From contig JBOGXA010000002.1 in assembly GCA_050694175.1 (NCBI GenBank), positions 124,001 to 188,000 on the forward strand: a DNA stretch of 64,000 nt, in the 5' to 3' direction. Source of the DNA: JBOGXA01 sp050694175. GTDB taxonomy: Bacteria > Actinomycetota > CADDZG01 > WHSQ01. The notes below the pieces were generated by a model, which worked only from the letters and a program-made list of their open reading frames with translations, ran no database searches and was not told where the DNA came from. Position 1 is the first letter of the stretch; each line of letters starts with the position of its first letter. Shown piece by piece: positions 34,910 through 42,690 of this stretch. The translations under genes and the position numbers were made by a program.

Positions 34910-35629
34910 GTGGCCAAGAGGGTCAACGGCATCCGAGCAGTCACATACGACTGCTGGGGCACGCTACTGCGGGACCGCGATTGGGAGGGCGCCATGGAGG
35001 CACGAAGGGGCGCCCTTTCTCGTTGTCTGGACATCGACGAGGCCGCCGCGGAGGCGCTCCTCCAGGATGCGTGGGCGCGCCACGACGAGGCATGGAAGCA
35101 GGTCGAGACCTTCGGCCCCGGGCGCATGGCCGCCTACTGCCTCGAGCAGAGGGGCGTCACCGACGACGAGATCATCAAGGGTCTCACTCGCGAGTTCGAG
35201 GAGGCAAGCATGATCGCGGGGGTGGAGGCCGTTGCCGGCGCGGCCGGCACGCTGGCGGAGCTCGAGCGCGCCGGCATCCGCCGGGCTCTGATCTGCGACA
35301 CGGGCTTCACTCCCGGCCGGGTGGTCCGTACGCTTCTGACCGACGCGGGCCTCATCGAGTACCTGGAGGTGCTCTGCTTCTCGGATGAGGTTGGGGTTCC
35401 GAAGCCGGGCCACGACATCTTCGCCAAAGCCCTAGCCGAACTCGGCGTTCGCCCACCTGAGGCCGTACACGTCGGAGACCTGCGGCGCACCGACATCGCC
35501 GGAGCACATGACATCGGGATGCGCTCGGCTCGATTTCGCGGCGTGCACGACGACCGCTCGGATTTTACCGAAGCAGACCTTGTAATCGACCGGCACGAAC
35601 AGCTTCTCGAAGCGATTGGACTCGGCTAA
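34910..35629 (+). CDS. HAD-superfamily hydrolase (subclass IA)
   Basis: 239 residues. Motif I is YDCWGTLL (nucleophile Asp; second Asp replaced by Trp as in dehalogenase-like members), motif II CDTG, motif III Lys in VGVPKPGHDIF and motif IV VGDLRRTDIAGA. Ribosome-binding site GGGGTGA before GTG. Most such enzymes are small-molecule phosphatases; the D-x-W form also occurs in 2-haloacid dehalogenases. Its 3' end overlaps the converging RTX gene by 65 bases. Confidence 0.86.
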   Translation: MAKRVNGIRAVTYDCWGTLLRDRDWEGAMEARRGALSRCLDIDEAAAEALLQDAWARHDEAWKQVETFGPGRMAAYCLEQRGVTDDEIIKGLTREFEEASMIAGVEAVAGAAGTLAELERAGIRRALICDTGFTPGRVVRTLLTDAGLIEYLEVLCFSDEVGVPKPGHDIFAKALAELGVRPPEAVHVGDLRRTDIAGAHDIGMRSARFRGVHDDRSDFTEADLVIDRHEQLLEAIGLG

Positions 35630-36650
35630 AGACGCTCGGCGCGCGCCTTGATTCGCAGTTGACCGTCGTCTCGGCGACGCACGAGTCGGTCCCTTCCCCT
35701 CCGTCGGCACCGTCGGTGCCCGGGCCCCCGTCGAGGGTGTCGTTACCGGCATCTCCCGCCATGAAGTCGTCGTGGCCGCGCCCCTCGATCAGATCGTCTC
35801 CGGCCCGGCCGCGCAGCTCGTCGTCCCCGTAGCCGCCGAAGATCCCGTTGGCCGCGTCCGTTCCGGTGATCACGTCGTCGAACGTCGACCCGGTCGCTCC
35901 TTCGAACCCGACGATCGAATCGGACTCGGCTCCGGCCACGCTGTTGGCCGCCAAATCCACCTGCACACCCCCGGCCGCATCGAAGAACTCCACGAGGTCG
36001 GCCGTTCCGGCACCACCATCGAGCACGTCGACGCCGCGCCCACCCGCGATGACGTCGTCGCCGGCTCCTCCGGCCAGGGTGTCCCGCCCGCGGGCGCCGA
36101 AGAAGTCCTCGGGTCCGTCGCTTCCGGTCATGGTGTCGGCCTTACTCGTACCGAGGATGCCCTCGACCGCCGGGATCGAGTCGGCGCCCTGGCCGCGGAC
36201 GCGGTCGAGACCGGTGTCGGCCACGATGCCCTCGTCCGCGGTCGCGTAGTCGACGTAGTCGAACCCGGCTCCGCCGTTCAGGAGGTCGGAGCCCGGGCCG
36301 CCGGCCATGTAGTCGCCGCCGTCCCCGGCCTTGATCCGGTCGTTGCCCGATCCGCCGAAGACGAAGTCACGGCCCGGCCCCGCGCAGATGAAGTCGCGAC
36401 CTCCGAAGCCGTCGATCACGTCGCTTCCGCGCCGAGCGACGATAACGTCGGTGCCCTGCGTTCCCCGGATGCGGTTGGGGCCGTCGGTGCCCACGATCGT
36501 CGCGCGCCGGCCGAAGCACTTGGGAGCGCCCCCATTCGCGGGCTCCACGTCCAGGATGGACGGACCGATCGCCAGCGCGATCCCCACCGCCACGAGACCC
36601 CGGTTGGTGTGACGGGAAACAGTCCCGTGATGGTTGCGACGATCGGGCAT
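35565..36650 (-). CDS. Secreted RTX (hemolysin-type) calcium-binding repeat protein
   Basis: 361 residues. A signal-peptide-like N-terminus (basic, then LVAVGIALAIGPSILDV) is followed by about ten glycine/aspartate nonapeptide repeats of GGxGxDxUx type (FGGSGNDRI, GAGDDVIAGG, FGGYGDDELRG), which fold into a calcium-stabilised beta roll outside the cell. The C-terminus is Cys-containing and basic. Its ATG overlaps the proS stop by one base. No catalytic domain is attached, so a structural or binding role is likely. Confidence 0.88.
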   Translation of the reverse strand: MPDRRNHHGTVSRHTNRGLVAVGIALAIGPSILDVEPANGGAPKCFGRRATIVGTDGPNRIRGTQGTDVIVARRGSDVIDGFGGRDFICAGPGRDFVFGGSGNDRIKAGDGGDYMAGGPGSDLLNGGAGFDYVDYATADEGIVADTGLDRVRGQGADSIPAVEGILGTSKADTMTGSDGPEDFFGARGRDTLAGGAGDDVIAGGRGVDVLDGGAGTADLVEFFDAAGGVQVDLAANSVAGAESDSIVGFEGATGSTFDDVITGTDAANGIFGGYGDDELRGRAGDDLIEGRGHDDFMAGDAGNDTLDGGPGTDGADGGEGTDSCVAETTVNCESRRAPSVFSRVQSLREAVRAGRLQGLLR

Positions 36651-38089
36651 CAGTAGGCGCGCGCCCAGATCGCCCGCTCGGCGCCCGGCTTCCCGCAGAC
36701 CGTGCACGGCGCTCCCGGATCCTCTCGCTCGAGGGGGAGGACACGGAGGGTCGCCGCCGTGTCCTCCTTAACCTTCTGCTCGCACGAGATCTCCCCACAC
36801 CAGGTTCCCTTCCAGAAGCCCAGGCGCTCGTCGATCCCGGTAACGAACGAGTCGTAGTCGTCGATGTCGTGCGTGTTCTCGTCGCGAAACACCCGCGCCT
36901 GCTCGAACAGCGCGGACTGCACGTCGAGGAGCGCGGCCGCGGCGCCGGTTACCGCGTCGGCTGTTGGCCGCACGTCCTTCGACCCGGTGACGCGGTTGGC
37001 GACGACGACCTGATCGGCCTCGACGTCCTTGGGTCCGATCTCGAATCGAAGTGGGACCCCCTTCAGTTCCCATTCGCTGAACTTGTAGCCGGGTCTGTAC
37101 TGGTCCCGGTCGTCTACTCGCACCTTCACTCCATTTCCGACCAGAGCGTCACCCACCTTGTTGGCGACTCCGAGCACCGCGCCCCGCTCCTCGTCGGATC
37201 GATAGATCGGGACCACCACGACCTGGACGGGCGCCACCGCCGGGGGGAGGCGCAGCCCCTTATCGTCGCCGTGCACCATGATCGTGCCACCGACCATGCG
37301 CGTCGTGAAGCCCCACGACGTTCCCCACGGGTGATCGAGATCGCCCTTCTCGTTGAGAAACGTCACGTCGTACGCCTTTGAGAAGTTCTGCCCCAGGAAG
37401 TGCGACGTCCCGCACTGAAGAGCCTTCGCGTCCCGCATCAGGGCCTCGATCGTGTACGTGGTGTCCGCGCCCGCAAACTTCTCCGAGTCCGACTTCCGTC
37501 CGGGGATGACCGGGATTGCGAGCACGTCTTCGCACACCTCCCGGTAGACATCGAGCATGCGAAGCACTTCTTCCTGTGCTTCGAGCGCGGTCGCGTGTGC
37601 GGTGTGCCCCTCCTGCCACAGGAACTCAGACGTTCGCAGGAACAAGCGCGTGCGCAACTCCCAGCGCACGACGTTGCACCACTGGTTGTAGAGGAGTGGG
37701 AGATCGCGGTAGCTCTGGATCCACCTCCCATAGGCCTGCCAGATCGTGGTCTCAGACGTCGGCCGCACAACAAGAGGCTCCTCGAGTTCTTCGCCGCCTG
37801 CATGAGTCACAACCGCGAGCTCGGGCGAGAAGCCCTCGACATGCTCCGCTTCCCGTTCCAGCAACTTCTGGGGGATGAAGAGCGGGAAGTAGAGATTCTC
37901 GTGCCCCGTCGCCTTGAAGCGATCGTCGAGTGCTCTCTGAATCGCCTCCCATATCGCAAAGCCGTGCGGCTTGATGATCATCGTGCCCTTTGCCGGACCG
38001 TGCTCGGCCAGCCCCGCCTGTTTGACGACCTCGACGTACCAGGCCGGGAAATCTTCGCTCTGGCGGGGGAGTTTGCTCGGCGCCATCAT
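36650..38089 (-). CDS. proS: Prolyl-tRNA synthetase, archaeal/eukaryotic-like (ProS type 3)
   Basis: 479 residues. Class II synthetase with motif 2 (VVRWELRTRLFLRTSEFLWQEGHTAHA), motif 3 (GTSWGFTTRMVGGTIMVHGDDKGLRLPP), anticodon-binding domain and the C-terminal zinc/Tyr-ended domain (CGEISCEQK, CTVCGKPG, final Tyr). The editing INS domain of the standard bacterial type is absent. This shorter form occurs in a minority of bacteria, including several actinobacterial groups. Overlaps yjbQ by four bases (ATGA). Confidence 0.95.
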   Translation of the reverse strand: MMAPSKLPRQSEDFPAWYVEVVKQAGLAEHGPAKGTMIIKPHGFAIWEAIQRALDDRFKATGHENLYFPLFIPQKLLEREAEHVEGFSPELAVVTHAGGEELEEPLVVRPTSETTIWQAYGRWIQSYRDLPLLYNQWCNVVRWELRTRLFLRTSEFLWQEGHTAHATALEAQEEVLRMLDVYREVCEDVLAIPVIPGRKSDSEKFAGADTTYTIEALMRDAKALQCGTSHFLGQNFSKAYDVTFLNEKGDLDHPWGTSWGFTTRMVGGTIMVHGDDKGLRLPPAVAPVQVVVVPIYRSDEERGAVLGVANKVGDALVGNGVKVRVDDRDQYRPGYKFSEWELKGVPLRFEIGPKDVEADQVVVANRVTGSKDVRPTADAVTGAAAALLDVQSALFEQARVFRDENTHDIDDYDSFVTGIDERLGFWKGTWCGEISCEQKVKEDTAATLRVLPLEREDPGAPCTVCGKPGAERAIWARAY

Positions 38090-38472
38090 TCGCCCACTAT
38101 CTGAACCGTGATCTTTCGTTGCTGCGGCCGGTCCAGCTCAACAAGGAGCACTCTCTGCCACATTCCCAGCAGCAGCCTCCCATCCGAGGCCGGCAGCACG
38201 ACCGAGGACGAACCGAGAAGGGCTTGCCGATCCTCTCGCTGGGCCGATTCCAGGCGGGAAAGCGTTGCGCGTACGTCGGTGAGCAGCCCAGACTCACGCT
38301 CGTTTACGACGAGGACGCACGAAGGCTCAGGTGCGAACACGGTGACCATGCCGTCGTTTATCCGCGACGCGCGCAACCGATCTTCTATTTCATCGGTTAC
38401 ATCGACGAAGTCGAGCGTACCGAGGGTAGCGGTGCTGCAATCGCTTAGGTGAGTCCGCATGATCGCCGCCAT
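38086..38472 (-). CDS. yjbQ: YjbQ/UPF0047 family protein
   Basis: About 128 residues. Matches the UPF0047 fold: DVTDEIEDRLRASRINDGMVTVFAP, LLGSSSVVLPASDGRLLLGMWQRVLLVELD and terminal VQIVGE. E. coli YjbQ has weak thiamin-phosphate-synthase-like activity, physiological role unclear. The usual SHTTAALTxNE segment reads EPSCVLVVNE here, so the otherwise conserved histidine pair of that segment is missing. Start at 38472 or 38460; neither has a good ribosome-binding site. Confidence 0.82.
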   Translation of the reverse strand: MAAIMRTHLSDCSTATLGTLDFVDVTDEIEDRLRASRINDGMVTVFAPEPSCVLVVNERESGLLTDVRATLSRLESAQREDRQALLGSSSVVLPASDGRLLLGMWQRVLLVELDRPQQRKITVQIVGE

Positions 38473-38510
38473 GCTACTTCGCGTCCGGTTCGGGCGATTT
38501 CGTTGACGAC

Positions 38511-38531
38511 TTGCCCACAACATGTGGATAA
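38511..38531. promoter_or_regulatory. Inverted pair of DnaA-box-like 9-mers
   Basis: TGTGGATAA at 38523-38531 is the exact complement of the consensus DnaA box TTATCCACA. Three bases away in inverted orientation lies TTGCCCACA (38511-38519, 7 of 9 matches). Two boxes are too few for an origin and no dnaA/dnaN is present; a DnaA-responsive promoter site is possible. Confidence 0.4.
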
Positions 38532-38585
38532 CCTGCGCGCATACAAGAAAGTTTCGCGTTCCGTACACTTCTTCGTCACGCGCTA

Positions 38586-38614
38586 TTGACGCGACTTTCC
38601 GCAGTGTCTATGTT
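38586..38614 (+). promoter_or_regulatory. Strong sigma-A-type promoter for the structured RNA
   Basis: -35 TTGACG (38586-38591), 17-nt spacer, -10 TATGTT (38609-38614). Transcription should start near 38620-38622, exactly where the 5' strand of the terminal helix of the downstream RNA begins. Confidence 0.72.
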
Positions 38615-38620
38615 GCCGAA

Positions 38621-39026
38621 TGTCCCAAGCAGCTAACCGGATGGCCGCAAGCTGGGGGCTCACGAAAGTGGGTCGCACCGGTAGAGGGAAGCCGACACAC
38701 CCCGGTGGACTCGGCAAGGAAGCAACGGGCAGCGCAACCCGAAGCTTTCATCCCATACCGGAGCCGGCTCACCACGGTGCAGCCGGCAGCCGCAGCGGTC
38801 GAGGGGACGGGAAGCGCAGGGGTAGCGACGGCTCGCCGTCGAGGCTCCGAGTTTCCACGGGTTCGCCCGAGGGAGCAACCCGTCACCAAGCCGGGAAGTT
38901 CCGGTGGGAGGTTCGGTATCCCCGAACGAATCCACCGGACAACCGGGGGACGGGGTACGGCCGGTTCGCCGGTGTGCTCCGGTCCTACCGTCCGGCCGGC
39001 AGGTCGTCGGAAGGTTGCTTGGGACA
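38621..39026 (+). ncRNA. Unclassified structured non-coding RNA, about 406 nt
   Basis: Ends pair perfectly: TGTCCCAAGC (38621-38630) with GCTTGGGACA (39017-39026), extended by two A-U pairs to 12 bp, followed by TTTT. Interior hairpins: CTCAC-GAAA-GTGGG (38659-38672), GCCGA/TCGGC (38691-38695 with 38711-38715), GACGGC/GCCGTC (38827-38840), CGGG-TTCG-CCCG (38858-38869), TCCGGTGG/CCACCGGA (38900-38907 with 38932-38939) enclosing GTTCGG/CCGAAC (38911-38916 with 38922-38927), and CCGG-TTCG-CCGG (38961-38972). GNRA and UUCG loops are on the plus strand, matching the promoter. Open frames in this stretch have no recognisable protein. It lacks the conserved cores of RNase P RNA, tmRNA and SRP RNA; class unknown. 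Confidence 0.68.
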
Positions 39027-39352
39027 TTTTGGTCTCGGATGACCCGAGTGGCCGGAGGACAACGCTCCAATAACCGGTGCTCCGCCTAAAGCGGACGGGG
39101 ACGCCCCCCAACCGGCTACCGAGCGGCCCCACCGGACACTCGGGTCGTCCCTCCTCACTGGTTCCCCCGAACCCCCTCCTTTCTTTCTTCTCCGACCGGG
39201 TTGCCCTCCGGACTCCCGGCTCTCCGTCGGGGGAACCCCGGCGGCCCAGCCCGCCTCACTGGTTCCCCCGAACCCCCTCCTTCTGAACGCTTCAATTTGC
39301 CGGCCGGCTCCTTTAGGGTTGGCCGCGGCCGGCCCTTAATGGAGCACGAAGG
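39027..39352 (+). other. Gene-free, structured region between the ncRNA and the DUF4193 gene
   Basis: Contains a hairpin CTCGG/CCGAG (39034-39048), a hairpin TCCGC-CTAAA-GCGGA, and the pair of 29-bp direct repeats described separately. Pyrimidine-rich on the plus strand. No coding frame with a ribosome-binding site is visible. It may be the 5' leader of the DUF4193-lnt-mannosyltransferase operon. Confidence 0.4.
39153..39282 (+). repeat. 29-bp exact direct repeat, two copies
   Basis: Copies at 39153-39181 and 39254-39282 begin cctcactggttcccccgaac and end ccctcctt; they are 101 bp apart start to start. The pyrimidine-rich repeat flanks a GC-rich hairpin-forming spacer upstream of the DUF4193 gene. 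Confidence 0.85.
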
Positions 39353-39700
39353 ATGTTCGCGACCGATCACGACCCAGACGAAATCGAAGACCTCGACGAA
39401 CCGCCCGACGAGCTGGACGAGGAGGAAGAGGACGAGGACCCCCTCGATGACGATGAGGAGGAAGCGGCGAGTCTCGACGAGCTGCTCGCCCAACGGGCTG
39501 CGGCGCGTCGAACCGCGGACGACGACGGGGACATCATGTCGCTCGTGTCCGAGCCCGACGATTATGTCTGGGAGCCGGTGGTGACGCGAGTGGCGCCGGC
39601 CAAACACCGCCAGGAGTTCGTCTGCAATCGTTGCCGCCTGGTGAAAGCTACGAGCCAGCTGGCGGATCCGCAGCGCGGTCTGTGCCGCGACTGCGTGTGA
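39353..39700 (+). CDS. DUF4193 family protein
   Basis: 115 residues. A very acidic N-terminal half (Asp/Glu-rich, disordered) is followed by a C-terminal zinc ribbon with CNRC and CRDC cysteine pairs (EFVCNRCRLVKATSQLAD, then GLCRDC), as in the actinobacterial DUF4193 family. Many actinobacteria carry several such genes; the function is unknown. GGAG lies 8 bases before the ATG. The stop overlaps the lnt start (GTGA). Confidence 0.85.
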   Translation: MFATDHDPDEIEDLDEPPDELDEEEEDEDPLDDDEEEAASLDELLAQRAAARRTADDDGDIMSLVSEPDDYVWEPVVTRVAPAKHRQEFVCNRCRLVKATSQLADPQRGLCRDCV

Positions 39701-41214
39701 GCGAGTCGTCCGGCCCATCTCGACGGGATCGGGCGCGCGCCGCGCTTTCCTGCGTCGCGGGAGGCGCACTGCTGAGCCTCGCGTTCCCCGAGCCCGATCT
39801 CGCCCCCCTCGCGTGGGTGTGTGTGGCACCCCTGCTGATAGCCGTGGATGGAACCGGGCCCGCGCGCGCTCTCGGCCTCGGCTATTTGTTTGGCATCGCC
39901 TTCTTCGCACTGTTGCTGTCGTGGATAACCCTTGTCGGCTACGTTGCCTGGGTTGTCCTCGTTCTGCTGCAGGCTGCCTATCTCGGAGTGTTCGCCTCGC
40001 TCGTGGCGCTGGCCGGACGACGGATGCCGCGCCTTTGGGTGATTGCCGTGACCCCCGTCCTGTGGGTCGCCGTCGACTACCTGCGGGCCACTTTCCCGGT
40101 GGGGGGGTTCACGTGGGGCCAGCTCGCGCAGAGCCAGCACGATCTCCGCTGGTTGCTGCGGCCGGCCGCCCTCGGGGGAGGGTGGGCTGTCACCTTCCTG
40201 CTCGTTGTCGTCAACGCGACCATTGCGTGGGCGTGGCTGCGGTACAGGGCCGGTGACCGGCGGGGACCGGCGGTCGCGCTGGTCGGAGCCGCCGTCGCCC
40301 TCGCGGCGCCCCTCCTGTTGCCGCGCCGGGACGCAACCGGGCCGCCCCTCGACGTCGCGATTGTCCAGGGCAACCTGCCGCGCGACTTCCAGGGCAGCTT
40401 CTTCGACAAGAATCTCGAGATACTCGACAACCACGTGCGCCTAACCGAGAGGCTGGCCGCGAACCCGCCGGACCTGGTGGTGTGGCCGGAGAGCTCGGTG
40501 GGGGAGGACCTCGAGGAGGTCCCCGAGATGCGCCGCGGTGTCGCCCGGGCGGCGCGCGCCGTCGGCGCGCCGCTGATCGTGGGGGGCAACCTCGACGCCG
40601 GACCCGACCATTACCGGGTCATGGCTTTCGAGATCGACCCCATCGGACGGATAGCCGACCGCTACCAGAAGACGCACCTCGTCCCGTTCGGCGAGTACGT
40701 CCCCGCCCGCTCCCTGTTCGAGTGGATCCCGATGCTCGAGCAGGTCCCGCGCGACGCGATCGCGGCGGACGAGCCCGCCGTCTTCGACGTCGCCGGGGGC
40801 CCGGTGGCCCCGGTCATATCGTTCGAGGGCGACTTTGGTTCCCTTGTAAGGGAACGAATGGACGCGGGGGGTCGCCTCCTGGTGGTCGCGACCAACACCT
40901 CGACGTGGGGGGAGTCGTGGGCCAGCGCCCAGCATGTGGCATTCAGCCAGTTGCGGGCGGCGGAGAACGGCGTGTGGGTCGCCCACGGAGCACTCAACGG
41001 GATCTCGGCCTTCGTCGACCCCGAGGGACGCGTGGTGTCTGCAACGCCTTTGTGGGAGTCGAGCGTTCTTCGGGGCACGATCCGCTTCGCCGAGGACATC
41101 ACTTTCTACGCCCGGGCCGGTGACTGGCTGCCTCTCGGCTGCGTGGGACTCACGGTGTTCGGGTCGGTGCTCTTCGCAGCGAGCGGCGTTCGCCGCCGGA
41201 GGACGTTGGTGTGA
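39697..41214 (+). CDS. lnt: Apolipoprotein N-acyltransferase-like protein with Ser in place of catalytic Cys
   Basis: 505 residues: N-terminal block of about six membrane helices, then a nitrilase-like (CN hydrolase) domain. Lnt transfers a third acyl chain to the N-terminal Cys of lipoproteins through a Cys thioester. Here Glu265 (VVWPESSVGED) and Lys325 (RYQKTHLVPFGEYVP) are present, but the expected ICYE/ICWE nucleophile segment reads VISFEGDF, giving Ser375 at the Cys position. Either Ser acts as the nucleophile or N-acylation is lost. In mycobacteria the same protein is fused or adjacent to the polyprenol mannosyltransferase encoded next here. Confidence 0.88.
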   Translation: MSESSGPSRRDRARAALSCVAGGALLSLAFPEPDLAPLAWVCVAPLLIAVDGTGPARALGLGYLFGIAFFALLLSWITLVGYVAWVVLVLLQAAYLGVFASLVALAGRRMPRLWVIAVTPVLWVAVDYLRATFPVGGFTWGQLAQSQHDLRWLLRPAALGGGWAVTFLLVVVNATIAWAWLRYRAGDRRGPAVALVGAAVALAAPLLLPRRDATGPPLDVAIVQGNLPRDFQGSFFDKNLEILDNHVRLTERLAANPPDLVVWPESSVGEDLEEVPEMRRGVARAARAVGAPLIVGGNLDAGPDHYRVMAFEIDPIGRIADRYQKTHLVPFGEYVPARSLFEWIPMLEQVPRDAIAADEPAVFDVAGGPVAPVISFEGDFGSLVRERMDAGGRLLVVATNTSTWGESWASAQHVAFSQLRAAENGVWVAHGALNGISAFVDPEGRVVSATPLWESSVLRGTIRFAEDITFYARAGDWLPLGCVGLTVFGSVLFAASGVRRRRTLV

Positions 41215-41942
41215 ACGCGTCCTCTCGGGCCGTCGTCGTGCTGCCGACCTACAACGAGCGCGGTCACATCACGGAGGTGATCGACCGGCTGATCGCGGCC
41301 GTAGGTCCGGAGGTAGATGTGATGGTCGTCGACGACGGCTCGCCGGATAGGACGGCCGATGCCGTGAGGGCTCACCCTGCCTACGATCGCATCACCCTTC
41401 TCGAACGGCCCTCGAAGCTGGGCCTCGCAAGCGCCTATCTCGACGCCTTCGGACGGGCCCTCGACGCCGACTACGCGGCCATCGTCCAGATAGACGCGGA
41501 TCTGTCGCACGATCCCGCAGATGTCCCGCGGTTGCTCGAGGCCCTGGACGACGCCGATCTGGTGATCGGCTCGCGCTACGTCCCAGGAGGCCGGATCGAG
41601 AACTGGAGCAACCTGCGTCGGGCTCTGTCCCGGGCCGGCAACCTCTACGCCCGCGCGTGGTGCGGCTGGGCGCTGCGCGATGCGACGAGCGGCCTGCGCG
41701 CATTCAAGGCCGGCGCAATTCGCGCCGCCGAGTTCGCCGGGGTCACCAGCGAGGGGTATGCGTTCCAGATCGAGATGGCGTACCGGGTAGCGAGGGCCGG
41801 CGGGGTTGTTCGCGAGATCCCGATCACGTTCGTCGAGCGCCACAAGGGGAAGTCCAAGCTGAGCAGGGGGATTGTGCTGGAGGCACTGGTCCGGGTGCCC
41901 GGATGGGGCCTCCGCTACCGGTTCACGCGCGGCGCGGGCTAG
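41211..41942 (+). CDS. Polyprenol-phosphate mannosyltransferase (Ppm1/DPM-like GT2)
   Basis: 243 residues, GT-A fold of GT family 2 without C-terminal membrane helices. PTYNERGHI, VDDGSPDRTA and QIDADLSHDP (metal-binding DAD) are diagnostic of dolichol/polyprenol-phosphate mannose synthases; the C-terminal FVERHKGKSKLSRG also fits. It transfers mannose from GDP-mannose to a polyprenyl phosphate at the inner membrane face. The GTGA overlap with the Lnt-like gene reproduces as two genes what is one fused protein in M. tuberculosis. The bifunctional guanylyltransferase at 55811 could supply GDP-mannose, and the PIG-V-like protein at 45426 could use the lipid-linked mannose. Confidence 0.92.
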   Translation: MNASSRAVVVLPTYNERGHITEVIDRLIAAVGPEVDVMVVDDGSPDRTADAVRAHPAYDRITLLERPSKLGLASAYLDAFGRALDADYAAIVQIDADLSHDPADVPRLLEALDDADLVIGSRYVPGGRIENWSNLRRALSRAGNLYARAWCGWALRDATSGLRAFKAGAIRAAEFAGVTSEGYAFQIEMAYRVARAGGVVREIPITFVERHKGKSKLSRGIVLEALVRVPGWGLRYRFTRGAG

Positions 41943-42684
41943 CGGCCCTCACCTCATCGACGAAGCGCTCGATAGCCCTTACGTGGGAGCCCCTCCAGTA
42001 GACCTTGTCGCACCCCTCGCACAACCAGTATTCGTCGTAATGAGTCCGGGTCGCGGGCGTAAGCCGGTGCTCGACCGCCGACGCCGCGACCGGATGAAGG
42101 GTGCTGTTGCAATTCGCACAGCGTGACAGGGGAGCCACGGAGTCGAAGAGATCGAATCTCTCGATCACCTCCACCACCTGCGATCGGGGGACTCGTTCGC
42201 GAACGAAGTACCCGTGCGTCAGAGCTCGGTGTTTGAGCGCGCCGACATCGCGCGTCAGAAGCACCCGCCGTTCGGCCACCGATATGGCCACGAGCTCGGC
42301 GTCGGAGAGATCCTTCGGGTACTTCGCATCGAAGCCGAGCAGTCGCAGATACCGAGCGAGCCCCCCGAGGTTCGCGTCGACGACGAATCTCGGGTGACGC
42401 AGGGGGGCCGGCCGGAGCCGGGTCACCGGCGAGACGTCGAAACTCTCGAACATCGGGTAGATCGAGAGCCGGTCACCGGGGCTGATGCGATGCAAGAACG
42501 AGACCGACTCGTCGTTCACGAGGACGACGTCGACTTCCGTGTGCGGCACACCGAGCGCCTCGACGGCGTCCTTGACAGTGGCCCCGAAAGCGAAGTCGGC
42601 CTCGAATGTCGTGTACCGGCGATCGCCCGGCAGGAAGTCGTTCAACTCGGCATAGAAGCGGAATTGCGCGGCGCCGCCCTTCAT
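41923..42684 (-). CDS. Mut7-C RNase-domain protein with N-terminal ubiquitin-like domain
   Basis: 253 residues. Residues about 1-85 form a ThiS/ubiquitin-like domain (AQFRFYAELNDFLP, LVNDESVSFLHRISPGDRLSIYP); the rest is the Mut7-C PIN-fold domain (FVVDANLGGLARYLRLLGFDA, LLTRDVGALKHR) ending in a zinc ribbon (CANCNSTLHP, CEGCDKVYWRGSH). Acidic residues of the PIN site are present, so ribonuclease activity is plausible. ATG 42684 is used; a TTG two codons upstream is possible. Its 3' end overlaps the converging mannosyltransferase gene by 20 bases. Confidence 0.87.
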   Translation of the reverse strand: MKGGAAQFRFYAELNDFLPGDRRYTTFEADFAFGATVKDAVEALGVPHTEVDVVLVNDESVSFLHRISPGDRLSIYPMFESFDVSPVTRLRPAPLRHPRFVVDANLGGLARYLRLLGFDAKYPKDLSDAELVAISVAERRVLLTRDVGALKHRALTHGYFVRERVPRSQVVEVIERFDLFDSVAPLSRCANCNSTLHPVAASAVEHRLTPATRTHYDEYWLCEGCDKVYWRGSHVRAIERFVDEVRAASPRRA

Positions 42685-42690
42685 GGGCAA

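Noticed and set aside
36598..36620. Functional hairpin ACGGGA/TCCCGT
   Set aside because: It lies inside the RTX signal-peptide coding region and is short; similarity to the 21311 hairpin looks coincidental.
38511..38531. Replication origin
   Set aside because: Only two DnaA-like boxes, no AT-rich unwinding region, and no dnaA, dnaN or gyrase genes nearby.
38611..38700. c-di-AMP (ydaO) or c-di-GMP riboswitch
   Set aside because: Fragments such as CCGAAT...AGCTAACC and a GAAA-capped hairpin recall these classes, but the remaining conserved blocks are missing and the putative start site lies inside the first fragment.
38621..39026. RNase P RNA (rnpB)
   Set aside because: Length and paired ends fit, but the universally conserved GGAAAGUCC block and its 3' partner are absent; only loose similarity (GAGGGAAGCC) was found.
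38522..39132. Protein-coding genes in the long open frames of both strands over the ncRNA
   Set aside because: All frames are open by GC bias and structure; none has a family match, plausible start or coherent composition.
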